DNA of 17,548 bases from JBAWYM01 sp037143575 (GTDB lineage Bacteria > Patescibacteriota > Gracilibacteria > Peribacterales > Peribacteraceae). The DNA lies in NCBI GenBank assembly GCA_037143575.1, contig JBAWYM010000039.1, positions 1 to 17,548 on the forward strand, given 5' to 3'. The position numbers were made by a program, and so were the translations under genes. This document shows positions 1 to 6,224 of this stretch, in pieces. The notes below the pieces were generated by a model. The model saw only the letters and a list, made by a program, of their open reading frames with translations, did no database searches and had not been told where the DNA came from. The first letter of the stretch is position 1. Each line of letters starts with the position of its first letter.

Positions 1-112
1 TTCCGTGGATGATGGCGTTCATCTTCGCTGCTTCCTTCCCTTCAGGTGTTTTCGGTCCCGTGCTTTTCTTCGCATTTTGCCCATTTGCAGTGATTTGCTT
101 TTCGGTGGCCAT
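1..112 (-). CDS. Partial small protein with STGPKTPEGK motif (5' end only)
   Basis: The minus strand opens with ATG at 112 and reads MATEKQITANGQNAKKSTGP, then KTPEGKEAAKMNAIIHG, before running off the left edge (37 codons visible). The pattern 'ANxxNAxxSTGPKTPEGK...NAxxHG' is one I recognise from many small bacterial proteins of unknown function. The charged, glycine-containing N-terminus suggests nucleic-acid contact, but that is a guess. The start lies 3 bases after the TAA of the primase-helicase gene, so it is very probably the next gene of the same minus-strand operon. No ribosome binding site is visible. The end of the gene is outside the window. Confidence 0.6.
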   Translation of the reverse strand, partial: MATEKQITANGQNAKKSTGPKTPEGKEAAKMNAIIHG

Positions 113-115
113 AGG

Positions 116-2155
116 TTAAAGGGGGAGAATGGCGGTGGCAGGAAGTTTCATTTGCTCTGCAACATGGGTCGTTTCAAAGGATGCCAAACCTTCTCGACCG
201 GAGGAATTGGTCTCCTTTGCCGAATTCGGGAGTTTCCACATCCAGAAGCCATCTTTCCCACCTATTTTATCTGTAAGGATGCCAATATCTTTCTTGGCCC
301 TCTTTAAGGTTGTCAGAGAGATGCCGGCGTCCTCGGCCTCTCTTTCCACTTCGGCCGCACGCCGTGGTTGTATGGATAATGTTTCTCGCAGAAATTTCTT
401 GGCCTCATCCATGGCACTTCCGCTGTTAGCGGAATCGGAATCGAGAATGGAATCCGCGGTGATCTCACTTTCTCCCTTCCACAGGAAAAGCCCTTCCTTC
501 ACCTCATACGCAATGGATGGTGGAAACGGTGCAAGATTGTTCTTGATGCACACCATCACTCGTTCCGAAGCGTCCATGGGATTGATTCCAACCAAGTGGA
601 CGACTCTCGCAGCGGCAGTGTAACCAATAGACCCCTGTCCGCGGTACATAGCGCGGCTTCGTGAGGATTTGGTGAGATGACGAATGCCAATGACCGTTAC
701 CCGATGAAGTTCGGCCAGTTTGGAAAGTGGCGTCAGAACGGAACGGATACCCGGGTCACTGTTTGCGTCAATGGATGAGCCGAGATAGGCATTGATCGGA
801 TCGATCACTAACAGTGAGAAGCCACCAAGGAGCAACACCTCCTCAATTGCAGCAAGATCCTTATCAAGCGAGAAATGGCGTTCTTTGCCCTGTCCATCTT
901 GTACGGCGGTGAGTATATATATTCGCTTCAGATCGGCCTCCATGCCCTCCAGACGGGGCCTTATCGTATCAGCTGGGGCATCCTCTGCATTGAGTAGCAG
1001 AACATTTGCGGGACCTCGCTTAGCATCGTCTCCGGGGAAAGATGCTCCTGTCGTCACTGCGCTGGCGATTGCGAGAGAAAGCCACGATTTTCCTGCTGAG
1101 GGATCACCTTCCATGATCGTGAACTTGCCCTGAGGAAGGCGATCCTTCCATAGCCATTGCACATCCTCACGCACCACGTCATCAAGACAGACGACTACCG
1201 GTCGGCTGGGCTGGTCATGTGTCGGTTTTTTCAAGTGCTCTTTCTTCCGTCCTCTTTGTTCACTGGTCTTGATGCTATCGAAGACACTGCGGAGTTCTTT
1301 CTCAGGTAGCGGCGGTGTATTGCGCTTGTTCCATTCCTTGAGCCCACCCCACCCCGACATCTCCCAGAGATCTTCGGCAATTCCGTGGAGCAGACGACCG
1401 GCGACGGAAGCCGCTGTTTCATTTCTCTTACCATTTCCTACTCCTTCAAGCCCGGCCTCCCATTTTTTTTCCTTACCTTCTGACTCCGGAGCTTGTGCCC
1501 GTCGAATCATCTCTGCACCGAATTTCTCCACAAGCGCTATGTCCATTTTCACTCCCGGTCGCGCCAGCAGAATCTCCACCTTGGTGCGTTTACCGTTCTT
1601 GTGATTGTAGCTGCCCGGGAGACGGCCAAGGCGGCCTGCGTTGCTGCATCCAATGTCCGGTTCCATCCGCGTGTGCTTCTTCACCTCTTCCATGATGAAT
1701 CTCATCCCTTCACGCCAGTGCTCTGCGGAAACGAGTTGTACAGGGTCGCCGAAGTAGTGGACATGGATGCCATTGCCTGAAAAAACGATGTAGCGCCAAA
1801 GACTGAGATACGGATGATCTGCGAGCGCCCCTGCGAACCATTTTCCGAGTTCCCTGATCTCTTCGTCGGTAATGTCTGGGTACTGTGTGCGTATATCAAA
1901 ATCGAAGAAGAAATGCCCCTTGGAGCGCACATCTTCATCCCGTGCCCGTTCCATACCTCGTACCGGATCGACACCTGAAAGGAAGAAGAGATCCTGCCCC
2001 TCGTGAGCTATGAGAAAGGAATGATAATTCTCAGCATTGAGAATCACCTCCACTTCCTTCACCGTTCCAGCCTGGACGTTCCAGCTTGGGATGAGGAGAT
2101 CGGCTATGAAGTGAGAGTAGGCCTTGGTCAGAGTATCGTTGTCTTGCATGCTCAT
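116..2155 (-). CDS. Primase-polymerase / RepA-type helicase fusion (element replication protein)
   Basis: 679 residues. The N-terminus carries archaeo-eukaryotic primase-like motifs: a DxD pair in FFFDFDIR (D85, D87), SGNGIHVHYF (126-135) and an acidic EPDIG (D167) followed by GRLGRLPGSYNHK. A PriCT-like stretch with NTPPLPEKELRSVFDSI follows near residue 280. A RecA-fold ATPase of the AAA_25/RepA kind follows, with Walker A GDPSAGKS near residue 349 and Walker B-like LLVIDPINAYLG. The last 90 residues (IQPRRAAEVEREAEDAGIS, ending FWMWKLP) look like the winged helix usual at the end of such helicases. The family primes and unwinds DNA for plasmids, phages and integrative elements. The gene begins 12 bases after the 54-residue protein gene and ends 3 bases before the next ATG, so it sits inside an operon. 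ATG at 2149 (residue 3) is an equally possible start. Confidence 0.85.
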   Translation of the reverse strand: MSMQDNDTLTKAYSHFIADLLIPSWNVQAGTVKEVEVILNAENYHSFLIAHEGQDLFFLSGVDPVRGMERARDEDVRSKGHFFFDFDIRTQYPDITDEEIRELGKWFAGALADHPYLSLWRYIVFSGNGIHVHYFGDPVQLVSAEHWREGMRFIMEEVKKHTRMEPDIGCSNAGRLGRLPGSYNHKNGKRTKVEILLARPGVKMDIALVEKFGAEMIRRAQAPESEGKEKKWEAGLEGVGNGKRNETAASVAGRLLHGIAEDLWEMSGWGGLKEWNKRNTPPLPEKELRSVFDSIKTSEQRGRKKEHLKKPTHDQPSRPVVVCLDDVVREDVQWLWKDRLPQGKFTIMEGDPSAGKSWLSLAIASAVTTGASFPGDDAKRGPANVLLLNAEDAPADTIRPRLEGMEADLKRIYILTAVQDGQGKERHFSLDKDLAAIEEVLLLGGFSLLVIDPINAYLGSSIDANSDPGIRSVLTPLSKLAELHRVTVIGIRHLTKSSRSRAMYRGQGSIGYTAAARVVHLVGINPMDASERVMVCIKNNLAPFPPSIAYEVKEGLFLWKGESEITADSILDSDSANSGSAMDEAKKFLRETLSIQPRRAAEVEREAEDAGISLTTLKRAKKDIGILTDKIGGKDGFWMWKLPNSAKETNSSGREGLASFETTHVAEQMKLPATAILPL

Positions 2156-2167
2156 ATTGGGAAAGAA

Positions 2168-2332
2168 TTACAGGGGATCGGATGGAATGGCTTCTGGCTG
2201 AACGACGAGGGCAACGAGATGCAGAAGGTTGAGTGAATACTCCCGTGCCTGCTCGTCCGTTATGTCCTTGCCCGTCTCCTGTCTGAAGAGCGCTTTGAAC
2301 TCGCCGATGTCTTGCGGCGTGAGTTCAATCAT
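2168..2332 (-). CDS. Small acidic helical protein, 54 aa
   Basis: ATG at 2332 to TAA at 2168. It reads MIELTPQDIGEFKALFRQ, then ETGKDITDEQAREYSLNLLHLVALVVQPEAIPSDPL in pieces. The 'ELTPxxIxEFKxLFxxETGxxITDExAxExxxxLL' layout resembles small proteins often seen beside replication and recombination genes in CPR mobile elements. This is recognition from memory, and the function is unknown. The ATG overlaps the last 8 bases of the DUF5659-like gene (ATGATTGA), which points to translational coupling, and the primase-helicase gene follows after 12 bases. The predicted fold is two amphipathic helices, so it could be a helper or adaptor for one of these neighbours. It is too short for usual gene-length cut-offs but well placed. 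Confidence 0.7.
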   Translation of the reverse strand: MIELTPQDIGEFKALFRQETGKDITDEQAREYSLNLLHLVALVVQPEAIPSDPL

Positions 2333-2567
2333 GTTCGCTGTAGAGGCGCTGCTTCAGTATTTTCTGATGGGTGAAGAGCGCGGCGGGAGGAAGTCGCAGT
2401 GATCCATCCCAGTACGTCTTCATCGCGTCTTCAATCGCAGACGATGCGTCGAAGCGGAAGGCAACCCGACGAGGGTTGTGGCGGTCGAGCGAGAGGATCG
2501 GAAATCCGAGACATGACAGTGCGCTTGCGACGCCGAGATCGGCGGTCTCGATGGTATTCGTTTTCAT
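2325..2567 (-). CDS. DUF5659-like small protein
   Basis: 80 residues from ATG at 2567: MKTNTIETADLGVASALSCL then GFPILSLDRHNPRRVAFRFD and so on, ending LKQRLYSEHD. The order (polar T-x-D-L-x-x-A start, hydrophobic helix, RVAFRFD strand, then a YWDGSLRLPPAALF segment and a K-Q-R-L-Y tail) fits DUF5659 as I remember it, a domain of unknown function common in CPR mobile regions. A GTG at 2633 would add 22 residues, but those (RSRWRNKYLISCGG) do not fit the family start and run through the TGTTAC repeat region, so ATG 2567 is preferred. No ribosome binding site is seen. The gene overlaps the next one by 8 bases, and 97 bases separate it from the upstream winged-helix gene. Confidence 0.7.
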   Translation of the reverse strand: MKTNTIETADLGVASALSCLGFPILSLDRHNPRRVAFRFDASSAIEDAMKTYWDGSLRLPPAALFTHQKILKQRLYSEHD

Positions 2568-2611
2568 GGGAAGCGCTTGGAAAAGGGCGCCCCCGCACGA
2601 TATGAGATATT

Positions 2612-2650
2612 TGTTACGCCAACGCGATCGCACTGTTACGCTATTGTTAC
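2612..2650 (-). promoter_or_regulatory. TGTTAC direct repeats spaced 22 and 11 bp, candidate activator site
   Basis: The plus strand has TGTTAC at 2612-2617, 2634-2639 and 2645-2650, which reads GTAACA on the transcribed minus strand. Starts are 22 and 11 bases apart, so all three would face the same side of the helix. Direct repeats at 11-bp steps are the known binding layout of PhoB/OmpR-type winged-helix proteins, and a protein with that domain is encoded immediately upstream (2665-3738). The site lies in the 97-base gap ahead of the DUF5659-like gene, where an activator of the replication operon would be expected. Binding is inferred. Confidence 0.45.
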
Positions 2651-2664
2651 TTGACTGCGGCTGC

Positions 2665-3738
2665 TTATTTTACGTGTTCAGCGAACGTCCACCCCTTGCC
2701 TCTTTCACTCTCAATTCTGCAATCAGGAAAGTAACGACTAAGTAACGATCTAAGAGTTGACACATATCTCCTGATTGCCCCTTTCCTGCCCGTTTTCGGT
2801 TCAGTTGCTTCTTCGCCATAAATTGCACGAGCAATGTCATGATACGACACATAACCAACTTCTTTGCTCAGAATTGCATACAGTGTTTGTCCTACACAAG
2901 GGACGGCATCAGTCAGATCATCATCAACATAAACCGCACCATCAGGTGACACTTTCAATCTTCCGTCGAATGCATACCTGATCTTATTTTCGGCATGTGC
3001 GACAACCTCCTGATTCCTCGAATGCTCGTTTGATTCAGCCGGAATGGCGCTAAGCGGATGTTCTTCTGATTCAACTACAGACTCGCTGCCATAACAGAAA
3101 TTGTCGAAGTACCACTGCAAGTCATCCATTTGCTTCAGTAATGTTTTTGCCAATTCGCTTCTCTCTTGATCCGTGGACGGTGGACTATCAGCATCCAGAA
3201 GAGAGGACAAGGATTCACATCGCTGTTTGAGCTGAGGGAAACGAGGGTATGTCGGGAGCAACTTCTCATCAAAGAAGGTCTTCAGCGCCAATACAATGCG
3301 ATGCCAGCCATACTCAGTTTCTCCATTTTTCTCGAAGAATTCCTTAAAGTTTTTTCCAAAGGCTTCCAGATTCCCCTGATGCCTGAAGCTTGGAAAGCTA
3401 CTTTTTATCCAATCTGTTGCATCATCCAATAGGGAATTGATTGTTTGAAATTGAATCAGAGAGCGCTCCATGAGTAAGGCAACATCAGGCTGGCTTCTTC
3501 CAAATTCACTGAAACGAATTGTCGCCTTTGCATCCTCAGTTCCGTACTCTTTACGCATGATCCCATCAAACGTTTCTCCAAAATGAGAGGGTAGAGCACG
3601 GTGTTTCAAGAGAGATTCGATGTATACAGGACGAGGCAGCGAATAGTGATTTGCCATAATACCACCCTGACCTTTCATTGAAAGTTTCACGTGTGCCATT
3701 TCAATGGCGTCATATAGCTCTTTTATACGCATACTCAT
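2665..3738 (-). CDS. Regulator with C-terminal PhoB/OmpR-type winged helix
   Basis: 357 residues. Residues 1 to about 240 are mainly helical, with many charged residues, and match no family I recognise. No receiver domain is evident (no clear D-D-D-K phosphorylation pocket). From about residue 250 the chain looks like a Trans_reg_C winged helix: strands KIRYAFDGRLKVSPDGAVYV, then LYAILSKEVGYVSYHDIARAIYG, a recognition helix around AIRRYVSTLRSLLSRYF and the wing IESERGKGWTF. It probably binds DNA and regulates the element. It starts 41 bases after the XRE gene and is followed by the TGTTAC repeats. ATG at 3738 or at 3732 could be used. A 13-bp palindrome covers the first ATG, and AATAGT lies 6 bases upstream of it, so autoregulation of a near-leaderless message is possible. 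Its base composition looks more AT-rich than that of res. Confidence 0.7.
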   Translation of the reverse strand: MSMRIKELYDAIEMAHVKLSMKGQGGIMANHYSLPRPVYIESLLKHRALPSHFGETFDGIMRKEYGTEDAKATIRFSEFGRSQPDVALLMERSLIQFQTINSLLDDATDWIKSSFPSFRHQGNLEAFGKNFKEFFEKNGETEYGWHRIVLALKTFFDEKLLPTYPRFPQLKQRCESLSSLLDADSPPSTDQERSELAKTLLKQMDDLQWYFDNFCYGSESVVESEEHPLSAIPAESNEHSRNQEVVAHAENKIRYAFDGRLKVSPDGAVYVDDDLTDAVPCVGQTLYAILSKEVGYVSYHDIARAIYGEEATEPKTGRKGAIRRYVSTLRSLLSRYFPDCRIESERGKGWTFAEHVK

Positions 3739-3749
3739 AGTGTCACTAT
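3737..3749. promoter_or_regulatory. Perfect 13-bp palindrome over the winged-helix gene start
   Basis: ATAGTG-T-CACTAT is an exact inverted repeat that includes the ATG at 3738 (minus strand) and most of the -10-like AATAGT (3750-3745). A repressor bound here would block both transcription and start-codon access. The XRE protein or the winged-helix protein itself are the natural candidates. Functional role inferred from position only. Confidence 0.35.
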
Positions 3750-3779
3750 TTTACCATTTCCTTCATACAAACTGAACAT

Positions 3780-4001
3780 TTATTCCTCGAATTTCAGCAG
3801 CTTCCACAAAGGAATGGAAAAGCCATCCGCAAGCTTTTGAAGCACCTCAAGACTTGGATTCTGCGGGCACTTTCCTTCAAGACTTTGGATGTACTTCAGG
3901 CTGATCCGGGAAAGCCCTGCGAGTTTCTCCTGCGTTATGTTGTTCTTTTGCCGCAATGAACGAAGACGAATCCCCAGTTGCTCTGACGTACTTTTCTTCA
4001 T
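3780..4001 (-). CDS. XRE-family HTH regulator, controller-protein-like
   Basis: 73 residues, nearly all one helix-turn-helix domain: EQLGIRLRSLRQKNNITQEK, LAGLSRISLKYIQSLEG, then PSLEVLQKLADGFSIPLWKL. The pattern (T-Q-E-x-L-A, x-S-x-x-x-I-E/Q-x-x-E-x-G, P-x-L-x-x-L-x-x-L-A) is canonical HTH_3/XRE. It is transcribed divergently from the methyltransferase gene, with 114 bases between the two starts. The small size, stand-alone HTH and divergent placement beside a restriction-modification pair match C (controller) proteins, which time the onset of restriction. It could equally be the repressor of the minus-strand element operon, or both. A -10-like TATTAT lies at 4010-4005, only 3 bases before the ATG. 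Confidence 0.85.
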   Translation of the reverse strand: MKKSTSEQLGIRLRSLRQKNNITQEKLAGLSRISLKYIQSLEGKCPQNPSLEVLQKLADGFSIPLWKLLKFEE

Positions 4002-4014
4002 GCCATAATAGTCG

Positions 4015-4070
4015 ATTGTTCACCATCCATTGAGAACCAGTGATTGTTGGTGTATTACTGTTGGTAATAT
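4015..4070. promoter_or_regulatory. Four 14-bp-period repeats between XRE and mod
   Basis: The divergent promoter region holds ATTGTTCACC at 4015, ATTGAGAACC at 4029, ATTGTTGGTG at 4043 and ACTGTTGGTA at 4057, each starting exactly 14 bases after the last. The shared core is A(T/C)TG, usually followed by TT. Such an array suggests cooperative binding of a small regulator such as the neighbouring XRE protein. It covers the space between the two starts (4001 and 4116). A loose promoter for mod, TTGTTG (4044-4049) and TAATAT (4065-4070) with a short 15-base spacer, lies inside it. Confidence 0.45.
4053..4069. promoter_or_regulatory. Operator-like dyad TATTAC-N5-GTAATA
   Basis: TATTAC (4053-4058) and GTAATA (4064-4069) form a perfect 6-bp inverted repeat with a 5-base centre (TGTTG). 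Size and symmetry are typical of XRE/C-protein operators, and it overlaps the putative -10 of mod. It also overlaps the last two 14-bp repeats, so the two readings of this DNA are alternatives or may coexist. Confidence 0.4.
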
Positions 4071-4115
4071 TTCTAGTGAGTACGTTTTCTGTTTCTTCCT
4101 GAATGAGTAGGGCAT

Positions 4116-6224
4116 ATGAGCAGCACCCCATCCCCTTCGTACGGCACCGGCAATCCTCATCCACTCTCGCAGCTCAAGACAGAGCTGGTATGGGAAGGGA
4201 AATACGACGAGTACGGGAACAAGCGCACGGTGGACATTGCGGGGCTTTCCATGCCGTTGCAGCGCATAGAGACCGTGGACGAGCCACGACAACGGGCGGC
4301 GGCGGAGGGGAATCTGACAATGTTTGAGGAGCAGCTCGCCGGACAGAAGCGCGACGACTTCCGCAACCAGCTCATCTGGGGCGACAACAAGCTCGTCATG
4401 GCCAGCCTGCTCAAAGAATTCAAAGGATGCGTGGATCTCATCTATATCGATCCGCCATTCGATGTGGGTGCAGATTTCACCATGGACGTGCCGATTGGTG
4501 ATGATGACGAGACGATAAGCAAAGATCAATCAGTTCTTGAAATGGTCGCCTATCGCGACATGTGGGGCAAGGGAACCGACTCCTACCTCCACATGATGTA
4601 TGAGCGCCTATCACTAATGAAAGAGCTGCTGTCGGAAAAGGGGAATATTTTTGTGCATTGCGATTGGAGAATGGATAGTTACATCAAATTAGTCATGAAT
4701 GAGGTCTTCGGAAATGAGTGTTCCCGAGCTACGATCTGTTGGAAAAAAGCCACTAAAACCACTTCTTTCAATGATTTTGGATCTGAGCACGATAGTATTA
4801 TCGTCTTCAGTAAAAATTATGATAAGTACATATTCAACCAGCAATTTAGAGAGCTAGCAGATGAACAAATTGAAAAAAACTACAAGTTCATTGAATCGCC
4901 AAATGGTGAAGTTATTAGGCTAACAAAAAAGCAGATAGATGAGGATGAAACTATGCCAATAGGGCGACGGTTCAGAGCAATACCAATCACAAATATGAAC
5001 CGAGATCGTCCAAATTTGAGATATGAGTTTCTTGGACATGTACAGACTTGGGCAAAATCAAAAGAAAAACTAATGGAAGATCTCAACAATGGTCTTATCT
5101 TTCAAACTTCATCTGGGACCATCCCCGTTAAGAAGCAATTTCTTGATGAAAATAAAGGGGTAAAGGTAAACGATTTATGGATTGATATTGCTCCAGTCCA
5201 AGGAGGAGCAGATGAAAATACTGATTACCCAACACAGAAGCCTGAGAAGCTCCTCCAGCGAGTGATTGAATCTTCAACTAATGAAGGAGATTTGGTGGCC
5301 GATTTCTTCTGTGGTAGTGGAACGACTGGTGCCGTAGCAGAGAGGTTGGGACGACGATGGATCATGTCTGATCTTGGCCGGTTCTCCATTCATTCCAGTC
5401 GAAAACGACTCATAGAGCAACAGCGCAAATTGTACGAAGCGGGTAAGCCCTATCGTGCCTTCGACGTGCATAACCTCGGGCGGTACGAGCGCCAGTGGTG
5501 GCAGAAAGACCGACTCAAAGGTGCGGATGAGGAGCATCGTCGTGTGGTGCTGGAGTTTTTCAGAGCCGAAGTGCTGACCAGTGCGCCCAGTCCGCTCATA
5601 CACGGTCGCAAGGAAGGTGCGTTCTGCCATGTGGATGGCATCGACGGTATGTTTACAAGGAAGGAGGCACAATCCGTGGCCGAAGCCATATCCGCCGCAG
5701 GAGGGAAAGAGTGCTACTGCCTCTCGTGGGAATTCGAGATGGATTTACGGTTGAGCGTCGAGGCCTTCAAGCAGGAGTACGGTGTCACACTGAAGCTCAT
5801 CCAGATTCCGCGGGAGATCATGGAGAAGAACCGCACTACACCGCCGCCATTCTTTGAAATGGCGCTGCTAAAAGCGGAACCTGTCTTACACAAGGCGAAG
5901 GAAGGTACTTCCGTAGACATCAAGCTCACGCAATTCCTTCCCTCGCTTGCAGAGGTGCCGAGCAAAGAGCTGGAGGCGTTGCAGGAACGGGCAGTGAAGA
6001 GCGGTTTCGACTTCATCGATTTCTGGGCTGTGGATTTCGACTGGAAGCCGGGCAAGCCATTCAGTCACCACTGGCAGGACTACCGGACACGCAAAGATCG
6101 CACGCTCAAGCTTGTGAGCGACGCAGGCTATGCGTACCCGAAGAAGGGCAAGTACATGGCCTGTGTGAGGGTGGTGGATGTCTTCGGTTGCGATTCCAGC
6201 ATCACTATCGACGTAACAATATGA
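4116..6224 (+). CDS. mod: Type III-like DNA methyltransferase (Mod subunit)
   Basis: 702 residues. The order of motifs is that of beta-class amino-methyltransferases. Motif IV DLIYIDPPF is near residues 107-115, followed by the GNIFVHCDWRMDSYIK region, a variable target-recognition segment, and then the S-adenosylmethionine site DFFCGSGTTG at about residue 395 followed by RRWIMSDL. Type III Mod proteins methylate adenine in an asymmetric site and also give Res its specificity. The final 270 residues (VHNLGRYERQWWQKD onward, ending with FGCDSSITIDVTI) are probably the Res-contacting part. DPPF replaces the commoner DPPY. The TGA stop overlaps the ATG of res, so the two are translated together. 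DNA between about 4600 and 5260 is much AT-richer than the rest. ATG 4116 is taken as the start because the sequence from residue 20 looks family-like. Only a weak AGGG precedes it. Confidence 0.85.
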   Translation: MSSTPSPSYGTGNPHPLSQLKTELVWEGKYDEYGNKRTVDIAGLSMPLQRIETVDEPRQRAAAEGNLTMFEEQLAGQKRDDFRNQLIWGDNKLVMASLLKEFKGCVDLIYIDPPFDVGADFTMDVPIGDDDETISKDQSVLEMVAYRDMWGKGTDSYLHMMYERLSLMKELLSEKGNIFVHCDWRMDSYIKLVMNEVFGNECSRATICWKKATKTTSFNDFGSEHDSIIVFSKNYDKYIFNQQFRELADEQIEKNYKFIESPNGEVIRLTKKQIDEDETMPIGRRFRAIPITNMNRDRPNLRYEFLGHVQTWAKSKEKLMEDLNNGLIFQTSSGTIPVKKQFLDENKGVKVNDLWIDIAPVQGGADENTDYPTQKPEKLLQRVIESSTNEGDLVADFFCGSGTTGAVAERLGRRWIMSDLGRFSIHSSRKRLIEQQRKLYEAGKPYRAFDVHNLGRYERQWWQKDRLKGADEEHRRVVLEFFRAEVLTSAPSPLIHGRKEGAFCHVDGIDGMFTRKEAQSVAEAISAAGGKECYCLSWEFEMDLRLSVEAFKQEYGVTLKLIQIPREIMEKNRTTPPPFFEMALLKAEPVLHKAKEGTSVDIKLTQFLPSLAEVPSKELEALQERAVKSGFDFIDFWAVDFDWKPGKPFSHHWQDYRTRKDRTLKLVSDAGYAYPKKGKYMACVRVVDVFGCDSSITIDVTI
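4600..5260 (+). other. AT-rich target-recognition segment within mod
   Basis: Hand counts give 20 G/C of 60 at 4801-4860 and 19 of 60 at 4861-4920, against 36 of 60 at 5461-5520 in the same gene. The segment codes for the part between the motif IV group and the SAM site, where beta-class methyltransferases carry their target-recognition domain. The reading frame stays open. A block replaced by recombination from an AT-rich donor is the simplest explanation, though recognition domains may also evolve fast in place. Confidence 0.55.

Noticed and set aside
5..307. Plus-strand 100-codon frame at the left edge
   Set aside because: It is antisense to the end of the primase-helicase gene and the start of the next gene, both with recognisable motifs.
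2729..2750. Two GTAACGA repeats as further regulator sites
   Set aside because: They lie within the coding region of the winged-helix gene and are in the other orientation; chance or codon constraint is as likely.
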